Shown here: one piece after another, positions 7,438 through 12,764 of the stretch
How the letters are laid out: the number at the start of each line of letters is the position of its first letter
Numbering within the stretch: position 1 is the stretch's first letter
Assembly: GCA_020441225.1 (NCBI GenBank)
Contig: JAGRMP010000022.1
Coordinates: 25,608 to 38,371, forward strand
Direction of reading: 5' to 3'
Length of the DNA stretch: 12,764 bases
From: Maritimibacter sp.
GTDB lineage: Bacteria; Pseudomonadota; Alphaproteobacteria; Rhodobacterales; Rhodobacteraceae
Notes under the pieces: model-generated
Database searches by the model: none
What the model was told of the DNA's origin: nothing
What the model saw: the letters and a program-made list of their open reading frames with translations, nothing else
Position numbers and translations under genes: made by a program

Positions 7438-8514
7438 ATGCTCGACATACGTTCGCTTTCAAAGAGATTCGGCGCCGGGGCGAGTGCCTTTCACGCGTTG
7501 AAGTCGATCGACATCACCATCGGCGAAGGCGAGTTCTTCACCCTTCTCGGCCCGTCCGGCTGTGGAAAAACGACCCTCCTGCGGATGATCGCCGGCTTCG
7601 AGCAGCCCAGCGGCGGGCAACTGGTGCTGGACGGCAAGGACATCGCGGCAATCCCGCCGAACCGCCGCCCGGTGAACACCGTCTTTCAAAGCTATGCCCT
7701 GTTTCCGCACATGACGGTCGCGCAGAACGTGGCCTTCGGGCTCGAGGCGCGCGGCACCAAACCGGAAGAGGTCGCGCGGCGGGTCGACGAGATCCTCGAG
7801 ATCGTCCAGATGGCGCATCTGCGTGACCGCAAGAGCAGCCAGATGTCCGGCGGTCAGCAGCAGCGGGTGGCGCTGGCCCGCGCTCTCGCGCCACGTCCGC
7901 GCATCCTGCTTCTGGACGAACCGCTCTCGGCGCTCGACCTCAAGCTGCGCAAGCAGATGCAGGTAGAGCTGAAGCGCCTGCAGCGCGAAATGGGCCTGAC
8001 CTTCATCTTCGTCACCCATGACCAGGACGAGGCCCTGACCATGTCCGACCGGATCGCGGTGATGGAAGGCGGCGTGCTGCAGCAGGTCGCCACCCCCCGG
8101 GCGCTCTACGACCATCCGGCGAACCGGTTCGTCGCGGAGTTCATCGGCGCGGCGAATTTCCTGCCCGGCACCGTCGCGGACGGCAAGCTGACGCTTGCAG
8201 GGCAACCGCCCGTGTCCCTGCCGCGCGACGAGAGGGGCAGCGGGCCCGTCACGGTGATGATCCGCCCCGAACAGGTTGTCCCCGGCCCGGTTGCCAAAGA
8301 CGCCATCACGCTCGATGGCCGGATCGAAACGCTGGTCTTTTCCGGCACCGACACCCAGGCCTCCGTGCGGCTGACCAACGGCGAAACCCTCAACCTGCGC
8401 GCGCAGAACAATTCCCACGCCGAGACCACGCTTGCCGAGGGGCAGAGCCTGCGGCTTTCCCTGCCGCTGGATGCGCTGCGGCTGCTGCCGGAGGACGCCG
8501 CCGATGCCGCGTGA
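7438..8514 (+). CDS. Polyamine-type ABC importer, ATP-binding protein (PotA-like)
   Basis: A 358-residue ATPase that powers the importer from the cytosolic face. Visible motifs are Walker A GPSGCGKT at 38-45, the Q-loop [11 protein letters not shown] near 83-93, the signature MSGGQQQR at 136-143, Walker B LLLDEP at 157-162 with Asp160 and Glu161, a D-loop SALDLKL, and the switch His194 in VTHDQDEAL. The C-terminal third (about 245-350) is the TOBE-type regulatory domain, with MIRPEQV. Length and order match PotA and its relatives. The ATG at 7438 follows AAGGTGG. An upstream in-frame TTG at 7369 would add a hydrophobic leader, but it lies inside the promoter palindromes and is not used here. 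The stop overlaps the first permease by 11 bases. Relatives move putrescine, spermidine, iron or 2-aminoethylphosphonate; the binding protein points to a polyamine-like compound. Confidence 0.93.
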   Translation: MLDIRSLSKRFGAGASAFHALKSIDITIGEGEFFTLLGPSGCGKTTLLRMIAGFEQPSGGQLVLDGKDIAAIPPNRRPVNTVFQSYALFPHMTVAQNVAFGLEARGTKPEEVARRVDEILEIVQMAHLRDRKSSQMSGGQQQRVALARALAPRPRILLLDEPLSALDLKLRKQMQVELKRLQREMGLTFIFVTHDQDEALTMSDRIAVMEGGVLQQVATPRALYDHPANRFVAEFIGAANFLPGTVADGKLTLAGQPPVSLPRDERGSGPVTVMIRPEQVVPGPVAKDAITLDGRIETLVFSGTDTQASVRLTNGETLNLRAQNNSHAETTLAEGQSLRLSLPLDALRLLPEDAADAA

Positions 8515-9427
8515 GGCGACCGCCAGCGAGACCGCCGTTCACCGCGCCGAGACCCGGCGCCGCTGGTCGCTGGCGCTCCCGGCACTCGCCGTCATCACCC
8601 TGTGCTCGATCCTGCCGCTCGCCGTCATGGTCGCCTATTCCTTCATGGAGAAAGGCCAGTACGGCAATGTGGAATGGGGTTTCTCGCTCGAAGGCTGGCG
8701 GGCGGTCTTTCTGGATCGCGACTTTTTCGACGACAGCTACATCCCGGCCACCGCGCATCTCACGATCCTGGGCCGGTCCATCGCGCTCGCGCTTGCAACC
8801 ACCGCGCTGACCTTCGTCTTCGGCATCCCCACCGCCTGGTTCATCGCGACGCGCCCGGTCTCGACGCGGTCGTACTGGATGTTCCTCATCACCGTGCCGT
8901 TCTGGACCAACCTGCTCGTGCGCACCATCGCGATCCAGGAGGTGATCCGCGCCGACGGCACGCTCAACCGGCTGCTGCTGGCGACGGGGCTCATAGACGA
9001 ACCCTTGCAGATGATGTTCACCAATGGCGCGGTGCTGGTGGGGATGACCTATGTCTATCTGCCCCTGATGGTCCTGCCGGTCTATGCGGCGATCGAGAAA
9101 TTCGATTTTCGCCTCGCCGAGGCTGCCTACGATCTCTACGCCTCGCGGTTCTACTGCCTGCGCCGGGTGGTCCTGCCGCTGATGTGGCCCGGCATCGTCG
9201 CCGGGTCGATCCTGGTCTTCATCCCGGCCCTCGGCGCCTATGTCACGCCACGGCTGATGGGGGGGGGTCGGGCGATGATGTGGGGCAACCTGATCGATCT
9301 GCAATTCGGCCAGGGCCGCAACTGGCCGCTCGGGGCCGCGCTCTCGATCACGCTCACGCTCGTCGTGCTGGGTGCGATGGTCTGGTACGTCCGCCGGGTC
9401 GCCAAGGGGGGCGAACTCAATGGCTGA
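8504..9427 (+). CDS. Polyamine-type ABC importer, inner-membrane permease 1 (PotB-like)
   Basis: A 307-residue integral membrane protein with about six hydrophobic segments: near 23-46, 92-116, 124-140, 174-194, 230-248 and 278-294. The cytoplasmic EAA loop that docks on the ATPase is clear at 206-230 ([20 protein letters not shown]). The motif [12 protein letters not shown] is typical of PotB-like permeases. The ATG at 8504 lies inside the end of the ATPase gene, with GGAGG nine bases upstream; the frame continues upstream to 8432, but that is antisense-like noise within the ATPase gene. The stop overlaps the second permease by eight bases. A run of nine G at 9259-9267 falls in the LMGGG codons and is read through intact here. 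Confidence 0.92.
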   Translation: MPREATASETAVHRAETRRRWSLALPALAVITLCSILPLAVMVAYSFMEKGQYGNVEWGFSLEGWRAVFLDRDFFDDSYIPATAHLTILGRSIALALATTALTFVFGIPTAWFIATRPVSTRSYWMFLITVPFWTNLLVRTIAIQEVIRADGTLNRLLLATGLIDEPLQMMFTNGAVLVGMTYVYLPLMVLPVYAAIEKFDFRLAEAAYDLYASRFYCLRRVVLPLMWPGIVAGSILVFIPALGAYVTPRLMGGGRAMMWGNLIDLQFGQGRNWPLGAALSITLTLVVLGAMVWYVRRVAKGGELNG

Positions 9428-10223
9428 GAAGCGCTTCGACGTCACCCATATCCCCGGCGCCGCGACCATCGCGATCGTCACCTTCCTGGCGCTGTACGTT
9501 CCGGTCCTGATCCTGGTGGTGAACGCCTTCAACAGTGCCGATACGGTCGGCCGGTGGGAGGGCGCTTCGCTGCGCTGGTTCGCGGCCGCGCTGGACAACG
9601 CAGCCTTCCGCAGTGCTGCGCTCAACTCGGCGATCGTGGCCCTCGCCGCGGCCACGCTGGCGACCGGCCTTGCCACCGCGGCGGCGCTCGCCGTGACCCG
9701 CGGACGTCCCTTCAAGGGACAGGGCGGTATCTTCGTCGTTCTGAACCAGCCGCTGCTGGTGCCCGAGATCGTCTTTGCCATCGCGCTCATGGTGGTGCTG
9801 GCGCAGATCAAGCAGGCGACCGGCTATCAGGGCCTCGGCTACGTGATCGCGGCGCATACCACCTTCTGCATCCCCTTCGCCTTTCTGCCGATCCGCGCCC
9901 GGCTGTCGGGGATGGATCTGACGCTGGAAACCGCGGCGATGGATCTCTACGCCAGCCGGTTCTACGCCTTCCGGCGGGTCACGCTGCCGCTTCTGCTGCC
10001 GGGGATCCTCGCCGGGTTCATGCTGGCCTTCGTGATCTCGCTCGACAACGTGGTGGTCAGCAGTTTCGTCAAGTCGCCGGGCCAGGAAACCCTGCCGACC
10101 TACCTGATGGGCGAACTGCGCCGCAACCTCACCTCGGAAATCTACGCGATCTCGGCGCTCCTGCTCTTCGCCAGCATCTCCATCGTCGCCGCCTCGTGGT
10201 TCGTCACCCGGAACAAAGAATAA
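9420..10223 (+). CDS. Polyamine-type ABC importer, inner-membrane permease 2 (PotC-like)
   Basis: A 267-residue membrane protein, the usual size for PotC. Hydrophobic segments lie near 14-36, 68-92, 104-130, 138-156, 193-213 and 242-262. The EAA loop at 170-195 reads [20 protein letters not shown], almost the same as in permease 1, as expected for two halves of a heterodimeric channel. The late ISLDNVVVSSFVKSPGQETL stretch is characteristic of PotC relatives. The start ATG follows AAGGGGGG and overlaps the permease 1 stop, so the two are made together. An in-frame start at 9372 lies within permease 1 and is rejected. The binding-protein gene follows after 44 bases without a terminator. Confidence 0.92.
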   Translation: MAEKRFDVTHIPGAATIAIVTFLALYVPVLILVVNAFNSADTVGRWEGASLRWFAAALDNAAFRSAALNSAIVALAAATLATGLATAAALAVTRGRPFKGQGGIFVVLNQPLLVPEIVFAIALMVVLAQIKQATGYQGLGYVIAAHTTFCIPFAFLPIRARLSGMDLTLETAAMDLYASRFYAFRRVTLPLLLPGILAGFMLAFVISLDNVVVSSFVKSPGQETLPTYLMGELRRNLTSEIYAISALLLFASISIVAASWFVTRNKE

Positions 10224-10267
10224 CCAAGAAGAAACCCGCAAATCCTGTCCAACATCGGAGACCTCGC

Positions 10268-11302
10268 ATGACCCTTACGCCCACCCGCACCGCGCTCGCC
10301 GCCGGTCTGGCCCTGATGGCACAAAACGCCACCGCCGAAGGCAACCTGAACATCTACAATTTCGGGCTCTACACCCCGCCCGAGCTGCTCGAGAAGTTCT
10401 CGCAGGAATACGACGTCGAGGTGACACTGACCGATTTCGTCGCCAACGAAGAGGCCATCGCCCGCATCCAGGCCGGCGGTCACGGCATGGATGTGATCAT
10501 CGTCAGCGGCTATTTCATCCCGGCCTATGTCGAGCAGGGCCTGTTGATGGAAAGCAACCCCGCCGAGATGGAGAACTTCGGCAACATTGCCGAGCAATGG
10601 AAATCCATCCCCACCGATCCCGAGCGCAAATACACCGTGCCCTGGGTCTGGGGCACCACCGGCGTCATGGTGAACAGGAAAGTCTATGACGGCGACATCA
10701 ACACCGCGGCGATCTTCCTCGACCCGCCGGAGGAGCTCAAGGGCAGTATCAATGTCGTGCCGTCGATGAACGACACGATCGACATGACGCTGCGCTACAT
10801 CGGCGCCGAACCCTGCACCACCGACCGCGAGGCCCTGAGCCAGGCGCGCGATCTTCTGCTTGCGGCCAAGGAAAATTGGGCCTCGGTCGACTACCCCTCG
10901 TTCGAAAAGTTCATCAACGAGGACCTCAACGCCTCGGTGTTCTGGAGCGGCGCCGCCGCCCGCGTGCATGGCATGAACGACGGCTTCGCCTATGGCTGGC
11001 CCGCGACCGGCTACATGAAGTGGATGGACAATGTCGCGATCCTGGCCGACGCCGCCAATGTCGACAATGCGCGGCTGTTCCTCAATTTCATCATGGCGCC
11101 CGAAAACGCCGCGATGATCTCGAACTACACGATGTACAACAACGGCATCGTCGGCTCCGAAGAGTTCATGGATCCCGCGCTGGTGAGCGCGCCCGAGCTG
11201 TCTGTGCCGGAGGAGCTGCAAGGCGCGGCCATCGAGCAGACCCTCTGCGCCCCCGAGGCCCAGGATCTCTACACCCGGATCTGGACCGAACTGACCCGCT
11301 GA
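10268..11302 (+). CDS. Periplasmic polyamine-type binding protein (PotD/PotF-like)
   Basis: A 344-residue exported protein that captures the substrate for the importer. Residues 1-23 are a signal peptide with an AxA site (ATA, cleavage before Glu24). The mature protein starts NLNIYNFGLYTPPELLEKF, as in PotD. Other family landmarks are PWVWGTTGVMVNR near 125-137, SMNDTIDMTLRYIG at 166-179, VFWSGAAARVHG near 224-235, and YMKWMDNVAI with Trp252 and Asp254. PotD relatives use an aromatic and an aspartate at such places to hold the amine groups, so a positively charged di- or polyamine is likely; which one is unknown. GGAG is seven bases upstream of the ATG. The frame runs upstream to 9554, but that part is out-of-phase noise over permease 2. 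As last gene of the operon, it is followed by a strong hairpin. Confidence 0.92.
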   Translation: MTLTPTRTALAAGLALMAQNATAEGNLNIYNFGLYTPPELLEKFSQEYDVEVTLTDFVANEEAIARIQAGGHGMDVIIVSGYFIPAYVEQGLLMESNPAEMENFGNIAEQWKSIPTDPERKYTVPWVWGTTGVMVNRKVYDGDINTAAIFLDPPEELKGSINVVPSMNDTIDMTLRYIGAEPCTTDREALSQARDLLLAAKENWASVDYPSFEKFINEDLNASVFWSGAAARVHGMNDGFAYGWPATGYMKWMDNVAILADAANVDNARLFLNFIMAPENAAMISNYTMYNNGIVGSEEFMDPALVSAPELSVPEELQGAAIEQTLCAPEAQDLYTRIWTELTR

Positions 11303-11310
11303 TCCGCGCC

Positions 11311-11341
11311 CGGGATCGGCGGCACCCGAGCGCCGATCCCG
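11311..11341 (+). terminator. Perfect 11-bp GC hairpin after the ABC operon
   Basis: CGGGATCGGCG, a nine-base loop, then CGCCGATCCCG, starting nine bases after the binding-protein stop. No T-run follows, so it may end transcription without the classical signal or protect the 3' end of the mRNA. Position and stem strength favour a role at the operon end. Confidence 0.65.
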
Positions 11342-11540
11342 CCATTGGTCCGGTTCCTGGCCCATGGCCGTCTCCGGGCCGCGGCATCGCTTTCGCGGAG
11401 TCCTTTTCAGGCGATGACCGACCGCGACCGCTCTTCGTCGAGACCGGATGATCGAATGGTCCGGCAGCTATGCCCGGTCCCGGGGACCCGCGCGCCGGAC
11501 CAGGGGATCATGCGGCCCATACTCAACCCCGCGTGAGCGC

Positions 11541-11855
11541 ATCGCCCTCCGCGCGGGACAGTGTCGAGATCGCAGGAGACGTCCTTGAGCAGGGCAAAGC
11601 GGCCGGTGTCGACGCAGGCGATACCGCCGGCTTCGGTCGCGGTGAAAGCGCCCGAGAGCGTGCCGAAGACGATGAAATGCGGGATCGAAAAGACCAGGCC
11701 GATTCAGAGGCCAGCCGTCCGCTCGACTTGCGCACGGCCAAGATCTCGCCCTTGCGCAGGGCGGTTACGAAGACGACCACGTAACAGGCGAGCCCCAGGA
11801 GCAGACCCGGCACGATGCCGGCGATGAAGAGCTTGACGATCGAGACCGTCGACAT
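11541..11855 (-). pseudogene. Fragment of a TRAP transporter large permease (DctM)
   Basis: Reading from 11855, the translation gives VSIVKLFIAGIVPGLLLGLA then CYVVVFVTALRKG, which is the mid-protein FIAGIVPGLLLG segment of DctM-type permeases. The frame then fails, and about 50 codons further on another frame gives FGTLSGAFTATEAGGIACV, the family's GxxSGxFTxTEA segment. A frameshift therefore separates two correctly ordered pieces. The upstream part (more than 150 residues, most membrane helices) and the C-terminal end are missing. No DctP or DctQ gene is visible. Intact DctM proteins of about 430 aa form the channel of tripartite carboxylate importers. This is a dead remnant that cannot make a transporter. 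Nothing recognisable is seen between it and the hairpin at 11341. Confidence 0.72.
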
Positions 11856-11955
11856 ACTCGCCGCCGCCCGCCACTCCCACGCGGTGCCCGCCCGGGACGC
11901 AAGCCTTTCGGCTGCGCGCGCCATGTCCGGCTCCCTCTCGCTGCGCGAAACGCAG

Positions 11956-11977
11956 GGCAGGGAGACGGCAGGGAGAC
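11956..11977. repeat. Tandem duplication of an 11-bp unit
   Basis: GGCAGGGAGAC occurs twice back to back, exactly. It sits in the non-coding stretch between the DctM and stress-protein remnants. An 11-bp unit shifts any frame, so it agrees with loss of selection here. No function is evident. Confidence 0.8.
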
Positions 11978-12013
11978 GGTGCCTGCGATTGGCGAACAGG
12001 GTTTGCACGCCCC

Positions 12014-12244
12014 GCACTAGAACGGGCCGCCCCGCGCGCAAGGCATGGCATTTCCGCCACAGCGGAGCGGATTGCCGCCGATCCCGGCCCCGCCAGGGCG
12101 CTCGTCGCCCGTTGCCGCGACCGCGCCCCTTGCCTTCTGGTGACGGGGGCCTATGAGCACTCGAAATTCCGCGAGGACTGCCTGGGTCGGGTGACCGCCC
12201 GAGCGCCGCGCGGTACCCTGAAATCCGTTCTGCTTTCGCATTGA
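12014..12244 (+). pseudogene. C-terminal fragment of a universal stress protein (UspA family)
   Basis: This frame ends at TGA 12242-12244 and carries the end of a UspA domain: ALERAAPRARHGISATAERI, then ALVARCRDRAPCLLVTGAYE, HSKFREDCLGRVTA and the terminal VLLSH. The family pattern is 'A...A.....DLLV.GAYGHSR.RE...GGVT....R....PVLLSH'. Here the nucleotide-binding glycines are damaged (GAYE for GAYG, LGRVT for LGGVT) and the segment after it is scrambled. No start codon with a ribosome site and no first half of the domain can be found upstream, only the 11-bp duplication and noise. It therefore looks like a decayed tail. It reads into the ribosome site of the next gene, 10 bases away. An alternative is that it is the end of a diverged protein whose start lies in another frame. 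Confidence 0.6.
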
Positions 12245-12254
12245 GGACCTGCAG

Positions 12255-12458
12255 ATGCCCAACAGAAAAGAAGCTCTCGACAACATCCGCGCTGCCTGCA
12301 AGGCGCTCGAGCAAGCCCGAAAGTCGCTGAGCGCGGCGCTGCTCGACCACGCCGACGAAGAGGGCCGGCGCGGCGGCGAATATGCCGCGCTTCAGGACCT
12401 GCACCGTCGCGTGTCGCAGGCGGCGGCGCTGCTGCCGCACGGCGGCGGCCGCACATGA
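12255..12458 (+). CDS. Small hypothetical protein, 67 aa
   Basis: I do not recognise this protein. The ATG has GAGGA seven bases upstream, and the stop overlaps the next start as ATGA, which supports it as a real, translated gene coupled to the dehydrogenase. The sequence is mostly helix-forming: NRKEALDNIRAACKALEQAR, then KSLSAALLDHADEEGRRG, a short glycine-rich turn, and EYAALQDLHRRVSQAAALL, so a two-helix hairpin is plausible. It has no signal peptide, membrane segment or cysteine motif; the single cysteine is near residue 15. A role as a partner or leader for the downstream enzyme is only a guess. Confidence 0.65.
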   Translation: MPNRKEALDNIRAACKALEQARKSLSAALLDHADEEGRRGGEYAALQDLHRRVSQAAALLPHGGGRT

Positions 12459-12764
12459 AGGTCCATATCCTCGACGACTGGTTCGACACGCTGAGGGGCC
12501 TCCCGTGTTTCGCGCGTCTCGCGGGCCATGAGGTGACCGTCTGGACCGATCATGTCGAGGATGTAGACGACTTGGCGGATCGGTTGGCCGACGCGGAAGC
12601 GCTGGTGCTGTTTCGGGAGCGGACCAAGGTGACGCGGGCATTTCTCGAACGCCTGCCGAACCTGCGCCTGATCAGCCAGCGCAGCGTCTACCCGCATGTC
12701 GATGTGGACGCCTGCACAGATCACGGCGTGCTCTTGTGTTCCAACATGCACGGCGGCACGCCCT
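12455..12764 (+). CDS. D-isomer-specific 2-hydroxyacid dehydrogenase, N-terminal part (cut by window edge)
   Basis: The 103 codons present match the start of the split catalytic domain of this NAD(P)-dependent family. It begins MKVHILDDWF; further on come LVLFRERTKVTRAFLERLPN, LRLISQRSVYPHVDVDAC and GVLLCSNMHGGTP, the stretch that leads into the NAD-binding domain. The Rossmann glycine motif and the catalytic Arg/Glu/His lie beyond the window, so activity and substrate cannot be judged; full members are around 310-330 aa. The ATG overlaps the stop of the 67-aa gene by four bases, indicating a shared transcript. A link to a former TRAP carboxylate importer (DctM remnant nearby) would fit hydroxy- or keto-acid use, but is inference. 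Confidence 0.85.
   Translation, partial: MKVHILDDWFDTLRGLPCFARLAGHEVTVWTDHVEDVDDLADRLADAEALVLFRERTKVTRAFLERLPNLRLISQRSVYPHVDVDACTDHGVLLCSNMHGGTP

Noticed and set aside
8390..9811. 473-codon open frame on the minus strand
   Set aside because: It is antisense to both permeases; the translation has long charged, repetitive stretches and no family resemblance.
11523..12641. 372-codon minus-strand frame spanning the graveyard
   Set aside because: Only its DctM-like part makes sense; the rest is antisense to the 67-aa gene and the dehydrogenase, so it is not one gene.
1..12764. tRNA or rRNA genes, CRISPR arrays, insertion-sequence ends
   Set aside because: No cloverleaf-like arms, regularly spaced repeats, transposase motifs or paired terminal repeats were seen on reading both strands.

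Overview
The window is GC-rich and tightly packed, with ATGA-type gene overlaps. Together with its gene families (polyamine-type ABC importer, TRAP transporter relic, many LysR/GntR/TetR regulators), this suggests an alphaproteobacterium, most likely of the Rhodobacterales type. That placement is inference from style and content; there is no rRNA or other marker gene here.

Left part (1-7336, all on the minus strand). Reading leftwards from the centre: a TetR regulator, an amidohydrolase of the YtcJ type and a DUF3237 (UPF0311) gene overlap one another and form one operon. After a 200-base gap come a class III (glutamate-1-semialdehyde-aminomutase-like) aminotransferase and a glutamine-synthetase-fold gamma-glutamyl ligase of the PuuA kind, overlapping by ATGA. 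Beyond them lies a decayed GntR/FCD regulator, and then a LysR regulator cut by the window edge. The DUF3237 gene carries a single-base frameshift; its proper C-terminus is readable in the next frame.

Centre (7337-7437). A very AT-rich divergent promoter holds two abutting 26-base perfect inverted repeats, one of them enclosing a TATAAT box. These are the best candidate operators for the TetR protein.

Right part (7438-11302, plus strand). A complete polyamine-type ABC importer reads ATPase, permease, permease, periplasmic binding protein, with overlapping starts, and ends in a strong GC-rich hairpin.

Far right (11342-12764). First comes a gene graveyard: a minus-strand fragment of a TRAP large permease (DctM) and a plus-strand C-terminal fragment of a universal stress protein. 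Then an unrecognised 67-aa gene overlaps, by ATGA, the start of a D-2-hydroxyacid dehydrogenase cut by the window edge.

Working model (inference): the importer brings in a polyamine or related amine/amide. The ligase, aminotransferase and amidohydrolase then process it, and the TetR protein controls both sides of the divergent promoter. No aldehyde dehydrogenase, amine oxidase or class I glutamine amidotransferase of the classical Puu pathway is present in the window, so either the route differs from Puu or it is completed elsewhere.
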